Assembly (NCBI GenBank): GCA_914767715.1
Contig: OU612067.1
Location: forward strand, 12,899,001-12,963,000
Length of the DNA stretch: 64,000 bases
Direction: 5' to 3'
Source of the DNA: Membranipora membranacea
Lineage: Eukaryota > Bryozoa > Gymnolaemata > Cheilostomatida > Membraniporidae
The notes under the pieces are model-generated. The model saw nothing but the letters and a program-made list of their open reading frames with translations, was not told where the DNA came from and ran no database searches. Below are positions 37,150 to 46,504 of this stretch, in pieces (position 1 is the first letter of the stretch; every line of letters starts with the position of its first letter). Made by a program: the position numbers and the translations under genes.

Positions 37150-38025
37150 CTCTAATCTTAACCACTTTGAGCTTTGAATTTTTCTCTGTTCCATAGGCAA
37201 ACAAATGTACTTTGTCATTTATCATATTCAAAATAATTATATATAAGTTGATTGCACTCAATTTTGCAGCAATAATGTGAAAACATGGTTGAGTCTAGAA
37301 ATTTTAAATAACCATGCATGCATAAGGTGCATGTACAAGTTATTTTTAAATAGCTGTAGTGGCTAGGATGCTTAGGCAACTTCACAATAGAACAACATAC
37401 TGACTCTAGTGATCTGACTGGGCATGTAGATCACTGATAAACTAGGCTATCATTACCATAAAGTAGGTGTTGTAAGGCTAAGTATGCACCATGCGTGACT
37501 TGAATTTGCGCATGTGCAAGAACAATGAGTTTAGTCTGGGTTCTGATTGCAATTTTGGTCTGGGGAAATGGGATATCTCCTGAATTAACTGCCAATCAAG
37601 TTTAGCTAATAGTGACAGTAGAAGATAAATCTTTCTAACAATTCCGCACGCATTTGGGAGTGTGCCACCAGAGCAGGTACCCAATCAGATGGTTTCTGAA
37701 TTCCGAGACTCAATTTTGCAGAGATCAGCTCATGCCCAGAGCTGAGCATGCACAGAATGATAGAACAATGGGGCAATGTATTGACATATGTTCGAGTGCT
37801 TGATAACTTGCTCAGCCTACACATGTGCTGCACAGTCATTTAAAAATAACCTGTGCATGCGCCTGTGCATGCATGGTTATTTATATTTTTTAGTGCAGCC
37901 ATGTTTTCACATTATTGCTGCAAAGTTAAGTGCAATCAACTAATTTATATTTATTTTGAATATGATAAATGACAAAGTTAATTTATATGCCTATGGAACA
38001 GCGAAAAAGTCAAAGCTCAAAGTGG
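37150..38025. mobile_element. Large fold-back element (about 200-bp arms)
   Basis: The arm at about 37150-37352 ('accactttgagctttga', 'tttgtcatttatcatattc', 'aaataaccatgcatgca') reappears inverted at about 37837-38025. About 485 bp of non-coding DNA lies between. It falls in the interval between GRDP-B and EEP-2, which is 2.9 kb here against 0.7 kb in the left arm, and it explains part of that difference. Confidence 0.65.
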
Positions 38026-38971
38026 TGCTAACTCTAAAATCTCTCACCGCTACCAGTGCTGTACACACAATCTTAAGTTATAAAAGAATTATTTTAATGA
38101 GCGTTTTAACCGCCATCGAGAAGAGATAAATTACAGTTTGTAAGATAAGCTCGAGATGTTATACATTGTCTTCTCTTTGTGATAGTTGAGATAGTTGATC
38201 ATTTTTTCTCACCTTAACCTGTCAGTGAAGGAATTTTTGAAATGGGACAAGTAGTTCCTGAGAAACTGAAAAGGCGATATATCACGTTAACCAGATGACT
38301 GGGGGTTCCCGTAAAAGAAGTCTGATGCCTTTTCAGTTTTTTGATAATAGGAACGAGAAAAGCCTGTGATCAGGAGAGATTATGAAATTAGCATAAGTCG
38401 CTATAAAGGCGTGCCGTGGTAATTGATAATGCATGTGCAAAGGTAAGATTACCACAAAATATGAAGCTCACAGATCAGGCTGAAAGTTGGTAACATTACA
38501 AAGTATAACACATTACTGCATTATTGGACAACTGAGCCTTGTGATATTTCTCAAGAAAAAATTAGTTCCTTAGGCGTGAAAAACTCTGCATTTTACAGAT
38601 ACACAAGTTGTTCATCTACCTGAAATCTGCAACTGGACTCCCGCGATATTTGGGCTCTAGGTAAATTTGCATACAGGTACAACTTGATATGTAAAGTTTT
38701 ATAAATTTGGTAATTTGGGAACAGTGTTCATGTTGAGCAATATCCCTTTCAAGTGCTTGTAGAAAGAATCATATTATTTGAATTGCACTCTTTCTTTTTT
38801 TTTCATTTATATAACATAACTATAATCTCTCAAAAGATCCACAATATATAAATTTTTAAGGGTAAAATCTCTTCTGGTTTGAAAACCATTTAGCATGTTA
38901 ATTTCGTCTCACATCTATTTCATCAGCTAATGTTTTTGGTAAAGAAGACATCACTATACACCCTCAACTCA
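38026..38971. other. Intergenic, small stem only
   Basis: No gene is seen. An imperfect inverted repeat ('gttcct...aaactgaaaaggc' at about 38254-38273 against 38330-38354) could fold. Confidence 0.35.
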
Positions 38972-41393
38972 TCATTTATGATTGATAAAATACTTGACAG
39001 CATGTAAATCGATCCTACTACATTCCACTACATTTTCAGCTCCTTGATTTTTCTGTCTGATAGTGAAAATAGTTTCACGTAGAGATGACTTCAGTTTCTC
39101 TGACATACCGGAGGCGGGATAGTTTTGAGTCCTTTTAATGGGTTGAGTCTTGCTGTGGAGGTTCGGCTGTCCAGATAGATGAGACTGAGATCTACCAGTA
39201 GAACCTGATGGTGAATAGGGAGGTACTGATGGAGACCCTGATGTTTGTGATGTCATGAGGATTCTCGTTTCTAGTGTCTGATATCCTCTCACAGCCCTCA
39301 GCTTTAGAGGGAAATATATTGTTCCTATGTGATCACTGTTGAAAACGATCTCTGCATTACAAGATGTGAGAATGCCCTTTAGTTTGTACTGAATGTATTG
39401 ATGTCCCACAAGATTATCAAACTCTATCATACCTTGGGTCCGATTCTTCACAACCATGACACACATCACAACATCACCTTTAGTCGACATCAAATGGATC
39501 TCCCAGAATTCCCTATCATGTTCCATCAAATGCCACACATTGGCTAGTTTGTAGTTGAGAACAAGAAAAACACTCCCTGTGTCAAAGTCGTCCACTTTTT
39601 TACGGTTTGGCCATGTAGAATGTGGGTTATGGACTGTTGGGGAGATATCGTAATTGGCATGCAGCGATGGGAAACAAAATCTGAAGAATGTTTGCGTTTG
39701 ACTCAAAAATATATGGTGACTTTTCCCTTCCTCGCAAAGTTCTACTGCCCATTCCCCAAGCTCTCTCCTAAGACAGCGATCATCTAAAGTGGTAGCATGA
39801 GATTTTTGACTACTGACTGCTACCTACACATTCTCACACTCCTGGCAAGGATTATAAGAACAAATGAGTTCATTTAAACTAGAAGTAAAGTCCGACATTT
39901 TCAGAAAACTTGTGAAACTTTTAATGTCACCAGATTTGACTAGCTTGCTAAGCAACAGCCGTCTTGTTTCCATTCTGCGCGCAATGAGCCAGAACTGTGT
40001 ATCTTTGACTAGTAAAGACTGCGCCAATCCATGAATGTCTATTTGATTCAGAGCTGAGACTATCAATGGGACATCATGTTGTAGGACATCCTTGCCAGAC
40101 CTTGGTCTAGTGCCACGGCTTGCTGATTTGAATGTGCAGAATATTAGGTCGTGATCACTGATTCCGCAGCGCACAACGCGAATGGTCCAGGATTTTAGTT
40201 CTCTTAGTGTAAATGTGGTCGGTCAAAGTTTCTGAGAGGAAGGGGGAATGTGAGCACTGATCCTCTATTGAGACTCTAGTATAATTCTCAATCAGTTGGG
40301 TGTACCCCATATTTCCCTCAATTTGTGACAATGGATATTGTCTACTGAAATATTTGATGTTCATGTCTCCTGCAATAATCACATTCTCCTGGTTTGAAAA
40401 ACGCTTCAGCAAGCTCATGTGCTCGTCTTGGTTGTAAAGCCTGGTACCCATCAACTGCATAACTGTCCCAGGAACTCATCTGCGATCATGCATGACCACT
40501 TGTGCATTGCTGTGATTGGTGGGTACAAAATACACAGAGATCGTGCGTTTACAAATACCAAAGATATGTTGCGCGATATGTTGTGCTGTATTTTTTGGTA
40601 CCCACAAATTCTTTAATGATTGCCAGTGCAAAATCTTAGAAATTCCTGAGATTAAAAAAGCACATTGGTGGGTACAAGGCTTTAGTGAGAGGATTATATG
40701 CCCCGACAATGTGGGCATTTTCAGATTTATTATGACGGGATATATATTGTAGGTGATGGTTCTCTATGTTGGTGAAACGCTCGATCACTGAATAATCCAT
40801 TCTATTACTTATATACGCCTAAATACAAGCGCCTCCTTGACTTTCAACTGGTTTTCTATCTTCTCTCTCAAGAGAGTAACCAGCAATCTGAAAATCTATA
40901 TTTGGAACTCTTTGATCGCAACCCTCATAAACCGTAGACCTGCTTCGATCGAGTTGGACAAGGGGTTGTGCTTCGACTATAAAAAGTACATCTAAGTCAT
41001 ATCTCTGTCATACGTAATGGATTGATGCAGTTTTCTTTCTTATTCCTTCCACATAAAGATATGCCACCCTTAGGCCATCCTGAGTTGGTCCACTGCTGGA
41101 TAATTCAACTGGCTGTCCACTGGAGTTGTGATTGTTTGTTCAATCATAGCTACAAATGATTTTAGTTGATGTTTGAGTGTTTCTGTTTGGGATAGGATCA
41201 GTCTTTGCTGCACCAACAAACCTTCTTTCTCTGACTTGCATGCTTTATAACAGGGATAATATTTCTCAAGCTCCTGTTGCAATGAGTTTTGCAGAGTTTG
41301 CTCCTCTAGTAAACGCGCTTGAACTGTTTCTATCATGTGAAGTAATCCCTCGACTCTCGAATTCCGCTGCTGTCTCCATTTCTTTGGGTCCAT
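38972..41393 (-). pseudogene. EEP-2: broken mirror copy of the endonuclease-like gene
   Basis: Read on the minus strand, it matches EEP-1 from the N-terminal coiled coil (41393-41070, here still fused to the start of the endonuclease) through GDMN, DHIYTK and GISDH to the C-terminal domain (FFRFCFPS, NVWHLMEHD, MIEFDNLVGH). Defects seen are a 1-base loss near 41100, a MITE inserted at 40437-40682, a frameshift near 40190, and one in-frame TAG at 39824-39826. Everything from 40174 to 38972 is otherwise open. Because the C-terminal region is preserved as protein-like sequence in both copies, it was a real domain in the ancestor. No convincing homology to EEP-1 was seen upstream of the start. 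Confidence 0.8.
40437..40682. mobile_element. 246-bp Tc1/mariner-like MITE inside EEP-2
   Basis: The terminal inverted repeats AAGCCTGGTACCC and GGGTACAAGGCTT differ at one base. They are flanked by a TA duplication (40435-40436 and 40683-40684). Removing the element brings together the two halves that EEP-1 carries as continuous coding sequence, so the boundaries are well supported. 'ggtgggtacaa' also occurs internally as a sub-terminal repeat. Confidence 0.8.
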
Positions 41394-41578
41394 GTTTGTA
41401 CTTCAGATACACACGCGATGGGTCTCGGAGAATACTGCATTCTAATCATTTTTGAACAGTTCTAAGTTCTAATATAACTGGTTTCATGGAGATTTCTTTC
41501 CAACAGCAGACTATCAGCCAGAGCATAGAAATACGAGGTCAAGTGGCCACATATTCTGTTAACATACTATTGATATTA

Positions 41579-42003
41579 TGTGACAGCCATCACCTATCAT
41601 GTATCAGGTTGTCACAAAGAACCATCTGGCTGTCAATGGGAATGCCATAATAATAATACTTTCCTATTTCACTTCCAGTGGCAGAAATAATTATATTCAA
41701 ATACACATTAATAACAATAAACAATGATTAACTAATGGACTGTATCCTGGTGTGTGTGGTCGTGCTTTGCCGTTTCTGTTGGGTGCGAACTAATTATTAA
41801 TCGCTTTACTATTGCCTGCTTTTTATAATTTAATGGACATCACATGATATCCTATTTTCATATACTTTTGTTTGCTATATAAAGAGATGGTTTTTAACTT
41901 GTTTAGTTGGTATTAACTGAGAGAGAAAATACAGTTTAGTTATGCACATATATTGTCTTATCTTCACCACTGGTGATTGGCACACTGGTTAAGTGCCGCC
42001 ACA
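41579..42003 (+). repeat. 5' LTR
   Basis: 425 bp, TG...CA. It contains 'tatataaag' (about 41874) as a likely TATA box, about 130 bp before the LTR end. Confidence 0.85.
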
Positions 42004-42061
42004 TTTGTCGCTTCGAGTAGGGTATATTCAACGTACCTGAGTGGTGAAGGAGTGTGCCAGA

Positions 42062-42727
42062 ATGAGCAGCAAGGATGACGGAGCTGCAGCTCAACAAGAA
42101 TTGACGGAAGAGACAGGAGTGGGGCAAGTGACTGATGTGGCCCCGGAGACTATGAAGGCATATGATCTCATCGCACAATTGGAAAGTGAAGTGCAGGAAT
42201 TATGGAATGCTGACCGCACGCGAACTGAGGCATTCGAGAGGCGAGCAGAGGAAGCTGCAGCCGAAAACCAGACAACCTATATTCTTTTTGAAGAATTCAA
42301 GAGTAAGTTAACGAAGCAAGTAAATGAACACAATGACAGACTGGTCAGCAGAATCAAGGCCAGAGATGAAACATTCAATGCATATATAAAGGATCAAATG
42401 GATCGGCAACACGAGCAACAAGATGAGTTGAGGACAAAATTAACAAGACTGGAGCAGGAAAATGACCAGATAAAAGACCTGCTCAAGAGCATAACAAGGA
42501 GAGCCAGGAGTGATGGAGAAGAGTTTAGAAAAATGATGGGTGAGACACAGGAACTTCTGAAAACAGTACTCAGCGAACAGCAGGATGTGAGGAGCTCGCT
42601 GCGAGTATCTAGATCAAACACTGGAAAATGGACGGACAAACTGGACTATGGACTACAGGAACTTAACCTCCCAAGGTGGAACGCTGATGATGGACAGAGG
42701 ACAACTGAAACTGGAGATAACAGGTGA
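42062..42727 (+). CDS. Gag part 1: coiled-coil segment
   Basis: 221 codons from ATG 42062, 58 bases after the LTR. Residues about 80-190 are rich in Glu, Gln, Lys and Leu in heptad-like order. The frame stops at TGA (42725-42727). The same frame continues directly into the main gag domain, whose first ATG is at 42737. Separate translation, readthrough or a degenerate stop are all possible. Confidence 0.65.
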   Translation: MSSKDDGAAAQQELTEETGVGQVTDVAPETMKAYDLIAQLESEVQELWNADRTRTEAFERRAEEAAAENQTTYILFEEFKSKLTKQVNEHNDRLVSRIKARDETFNAYIKDQMDRQHEQQDELRTKLTRLEQENDQIKDLLKSITRRARSDGEEFRKMMGETQELLKTVLSEQQDVRSSLRVSRSNTGKWTDKLDYGLQELNLPRWNADDGQRTTETGDNR

Positions 42728-42736
42728 GTTTCAGGT

Positions 42737-43753
42737 ATGAAAGACTGGGTGAAATTTAACCTCAGATATGGCGGCAAATCCGATGAAGATTTTGAAACAT
42801 TTTTATCACAGTTTGAGATATGCTGTAAATTACATGAAGTACCACCCAATCAATATGTAATGCTTATGGGTTTATACGTAAAAGAACTGGCTGCAACATA
42901 TCTGAGGGAAATAATTAAATCCAGTCCTGGAGCAGATTATAATACAGTAAAACAAGCTCTCAAATTGAGAGTCAGGGCTGGAAAGGGATCAGAACACACA
43001 GCAATGACTGTCTCAGCAATGAGGCAGGGCGTGGAGGAAAGTGTTTCATTGTATTATGAACGTTTTCGGAAAACTATTGCTCAAAGCGATCTAGAGGAGA
43101 CGAGTCCTTTTATTCTCCTTCATTTTAGGACAGGTCTTAAACCTAGGATCCAGGAGGCAGTGTTGCCGCTGGCTGGAAGATCGCTCAGCGAGCTCTTTCA
43201 GGCAGCGACAGCTGTCGAAACGGGGTTGGCTGGTACAACAAACTCTGTGTCAGCTTTCCAGAGGGATTCAAACCCTCGTTACCACCGCCCTCCTCAAAAC
43301 CGTAGGTTTAACCAGTCGTGTTTTTCATGTGGGGCACCTAATCATATATCTAGGGACTGCCCACGTAGAAATGGACCCATCAGTAGGAACTTCAACAATG
43401 AAAACAGGGGCTACTCGGATAATAGGAATATCAATAGTAATCGCCACCAAGGATTTAACAACCAGACAGCCATAAATCATTCGAGGGGTATGTCTGAACC
43501 CAGAAATTTACCACATAGAGGTGTAAACGTTAATGAAGAAATAGATTGCAGGACTTCAGATGATGAAGGGATTTTAGAAAATTATGCCGTTTTTAATGCA
43601 ATGAGCCTGCAACTAGTGCCTGATCAAAACATTAATATTCAGAATGACATGATTTTTGGACACGACGACGACATGGAATCCGAATCTGACCTTAGTATTG
43701 ACACTAGTGGTTGTGATATGATATTTGGCAATGACTCACATTTTGACAGATAG
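42737..43753 (+). CDS. Gag part 2: retrotransposon gag domain with CCHC zinc knuckle
   Basis: 338 codons. The first about 170 residues look like the Ty3/gypsy-type gag (YGGKSDEDFETFLSQFE, then ALKLRVRAG and VEESVSLYYERFRK). A basic Asn/Arg-rich linker flanks a zinc knuckle, CFSCGAPNHISRDC, which fits C-x2-C-x4-H-x4-C. An acidic Asp/Met-rich region follows. The stop is TAG at 43751-43753, and the frame remains open after it. Confidence 0.85.
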   Translation: MKDWVKFNLRYGGKSDEDFETFLSQFEICCKLHEVPPNQYVMLMGLYVKELAATYLREIIKSSPGADYNTVKQALKLRVRAGKGSEHTAMTVSAMRQGVEESVSLYYERFRKTIAQSDLEETSPFILLHFRTGLKPRIQEAVLPLAGRSLSELFQAATAVETGLAGTTNSVSAFQRDSNPRYHRPPQNRRFNQSCFSCGAPNHISRDCPRRNGPISRNFNNENRGYSDNRNINSNRHQGFNNQTAINHSRGMSEPRNLPHRGVNVNEEIDCRTSDDEGILENYAVFNAMSLQLVPDQNINIQNDMIFGHDDDMESESDLSIDTSGCDMIFGNDSHFDR

Positions 43754-43813
43754 GGTGAAAATGCTGATCAATTAGGAATTGATGACCCCTGTACTGACAA
43801 TGACCGTAACGAT

Positions 43814-44320
43814 ATGATAATTTATGACTGCTTCACAACAACTGTTGAAACTGATAGGAATGGTTGTGAGGACACGATATTGAGGTTTGACATAGAATGC
43901 GACAGGCAAGGCGAAAATACTGATCTATTAGAAATTGAAGACTTGGATAATGACTTTGACAATATGACAATTCATGACTGTTTGCTATCAACTGCCATTA
44001 CGGACACTACAAGAAGACCTGATACGCCACAAGGAAATGACTTACTTGAGAATTACAGTGTCACCACCAATAGAAAATTTGAACGCCGATATCAATTCCC
44101 TAGGTGGCCTGTTTGGTTAATCATTTTATTCTCATTTTTGCTACTGAATACCCAAGACCAAAATCCGATATTCAAAGCGGATTATGAGGTGGCTAGGCTG
44201 AAGTTGCCAGGATCAAATTCCAGATCTACTACAATCATATTGCCACTCAGAATTGTTGACCAGATAATGCACCCTATTGTTGTTGAGGTGATGACCTGCT
44301 TCTTGATTGTCACAATTTAA
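43814..44320 (+). CDS. Gag part 3: acidic repeat and hydrophobic segment
   Basis: 168 codons from ATG 43814, in the same frame as parts 1 and 2. Residues about 30-65 repeat the acidic block that straddles the TAG: DRQGENTD here against DR-stop-GENAD there. Residues 99-112 (PVWLIILFSFLLLN) form a likely membrane segment, unusual for a gag. Homology of the last 50 residues is unknown. Confidence 0.5.
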   Translation: MIIYDCFTTTVETDRNGCEDTILRFDIECDRQGENTDLLEIEDLDNDFDNMTIHDCLLSTAITDTTRRPDTPQGNDLLENYSVTTNRKFERRYQFPRWPVWLIILFSFLLLNTQDQNPIFKADYEVARLKLPGSNSRSTTIILPLRIVDQIMHPIVVEVMTCFLIVTI

Positions 44321-44600
44321 TTGTTATCCATTGAAGCAACCATATAGTACTATTGCTGTGGTATCACACTTATTACCCATATCAGCTTATCAATTATACA
44401 TCTAATCACACTATTCCTTTTTAGGATAACATTTTTTTATTTTCTTCAGGTAATTGATCTCTTTTTGTCTCAAGCTGGCATTTGTACCAGTCAGTTATGG
44501 TTGTGCTTTAAAATTGATTTGGTTAATCAAAATTATGGTCTCAATCACATTGGATGGATTGCTTGTTGGTGCTGATTCTTGAACTTTTGGTGACTGGATT

Positions 44601-44735
44601 GGACTGATGGAGTGTGGACTGATGGAGTGTGGACTGATGGAGTGTGGACTGATGGAGTGTGGACTGATGGAGTGTGGACTGATGGAGCGTGGACTGATGG
44701 GATGCGAGCTGATGGAGTGCTGGCTGATAGGGCTG
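44601..44735. repeat. 15-bp minisatellite, nine units
   Basis: Five perfect units of GGACTGATGGAGTGT are followed by four degraded units. Because 15 is divisible by three, the minus strand reads as an artificial His-Ser-Ile-Ser-Pro repeat, which I do not count as a gene. Confidence 0.85.
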
Positions 44736-44830
44736 GAGTTTACTGATAAAGATTGACTGTGGTGGAGTAGGAGGCAATGAATAATGGCGGACACTCACAG
44801 AGATTGAATTGAATTGATGGAGATAGACAA

Positions 44831-44980
44831 GGCTGGTGAAAGGATGGCTGGTGAAAGGAAGGCTGGTGAAAGGAAGGCTGGTGAAAGGAAGGCTGTTGAA
44901 AGGAAGGCTGGTGAAAGGAAGGCTGGTGAAAGGAAGGCTGGTGAAAGGAAGGCTGGTGAAAGGAAGTCTGGTAAACTGGA
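44831..44980. repeat. Second 15-bp minisatellite, ten units
   Basis: Units of GGCTGGTGAAAGGAA with few changes. The period is the same as the array 100 bp upstream but the sequence differs. It lies between gag and the 3' LTR. Confidence 0.85.
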
Positions 44981-45687
44981 GGCTTGGTGAATGGCGATGA
45001 CGACAGAAACTTACTTTTACAGAGGATGGAGCTGGAAACTTTACAGCTATGGAGACTAGAGTCTATTCAAGACATTTATGACAAAGTTAAGTGTCTTCAT
45101 AGTGAAGAGGGGAAGAGATATAAATATATATAAAAAAAAAAGAATTCCTTTCTCTTCAAATTTATCACGTTACTTCATCTAACAAAACTATTTAACTGCT
45201 TTTCATTTTAATCATGACAAAAAGAAAAAAAATACACGCAGAGATTTTTAATATTTTACTTTCTTGTTTTCATACCTTTAGAATATTAATTCATGCTCTC
45301 ACTTTTATTTAGTTTCAGATAAAAAGGTGACGACATTTACAATTTACAACTCAACAGTGTCACCAAAGTAAGCAATAGTAAAGCCTATATTTAGATAGAG
45401 TCGCACGCAGCACTGGTAAGCCGGTACCGTGCGATCATACACACTCCAACTACAGCACAGTAGTTCACAAACAATGGCAGAGACAATACAGAACTCAACC
45501 ACCAATATCAAGAAAGAGAAAGAATGTCAACTACCAGTACTCAATAAAAAGAAGTACCCAAGATACTCAACAACAAAAAACTTTAACAACTAAAAACTTC
45601 ATCAACACAGATACATATAGACCTACATACAAACAATAGAAGACAGCAACAATCTGAAGAACGGAGGAAATATCTAATTAGGGGAGG

Positions 45688-46112
45688 TGTGACAGCCATC
45701 ACCTATCACGTATCAGGTTGTCACAAAGAACCATCTGGCTGTCACTGGGAATGCCATATTAATAATACTTTCCTATTTCACTTCCAGTGGCAGAAATAAT
45801 TATATTCAAATACACATTAATAACAATAAACAATAATTAACTAATGGACTGTATCCTGGTGTGTGTGGTCGTGCTTTGCCGTCTCTGTTGGGTGCGAACT
45901 AATTATTAATCGCTTTACTATTGCCTGCTTTTTATAATTTAATGGACATCACATGATATCCTATTTTCATATCCTTTTGTTTGCTATATAAAGAGATGGT
46001 TTTTAACTTGTTTAGTTGGTATTAACTGAGAGAGAAAATACAGTTTAGTTATGCACATATATTGTCTTATCTTCACCACTGGTGATTGGCACACTGGTTA
46101 AGTGCCGTCACA
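45688..46112 (+). repeat. 3' LTR
   Basis: 425 bp, nearly identical to the 5' LTR, directly preceded by the purine tract aggggagg. Confidence 0.85.
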
Positions 46113-46259
46113 ATTACAATCCAATGCAGCAAAATTGTTATGTACTTGATAAACAAGAAAATTTCGAGTGAGAATGAGAATGAGTAAATTGTTACTTACT
46201 GCTCAGCGGGTTACATGAGCTGAGATGTGAATGCAACTGATGCTTAACACTACTAAAGT

Positions 46260-46504
46260 GGGGGGTCTTTCAATTAGAAAGAGTGATGCTTTACTAAAGC
46301 AGATTATCACTATCACATCGCTCCAAATTATCGCTCACTTGGTGTTTCAATTAGACGAATTCGTTCTCAGATCGCTCACTCAGAATCTATATAGCTCCAT
46401 CAAAGAGTGAGCGATCTAAAAGCGAGACCCCTAGCAAGTCTAACTCACTCAGTGAGTGAGCGATCAGATTGTGATTTTGGCTGTTTCTAATTGAAAGACC
46501 CGCC
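46260..46504. mobile_element. MITE copy B (same family as 30283-30530)
   Basis: The reverse complement of copy A with roughly 15 percent differences by eye. The left end starts GGGGGG and the right end is mutated (acccgcc). It sits 148 bp beyond the LTR element. Confidence 0.75.

Larger units (their letters stand above)
41575..46116 (+). mobile_element. Non-autonomous gag-only LTR retrotransposon
   Basis: The element spans 41579-46112 with a 4-bp ATTA target duplication on each side (41575-41578, 46113-46116). The LTRs are both 425 bp and start TGTGACAG and end TCACA or CCACA. I count about seven differences between them, which implies a young insertion. A polypurine tract (aggggagg) ends at 45687. 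The internal 3.7 kb encodes only gag-like protein. No protease, reverse transcriptase, RNase H or integrase motif is visible. I could not identify a normal TGG-type primer binding site after the 5' LTR. It resembles the gag-only terminal-repeat elements known from plants and must rely on pol from another element. Confidence 0.85.

Noticed and set aside
42717-42736. An intron at the gag part 1/part 2 junction (cag-gtgagt...ttcag)
   Set aside because: The donor and acceptor are only about 10 bases apart, far below any usable intron length.
44495-44798. Frames with His-Ser-Ile-Ser-Pro repeats
   Set aside because: Produced by a 15-bp minisatellite whose period is divisible by three; two frames are open at once, and there is no coding context.
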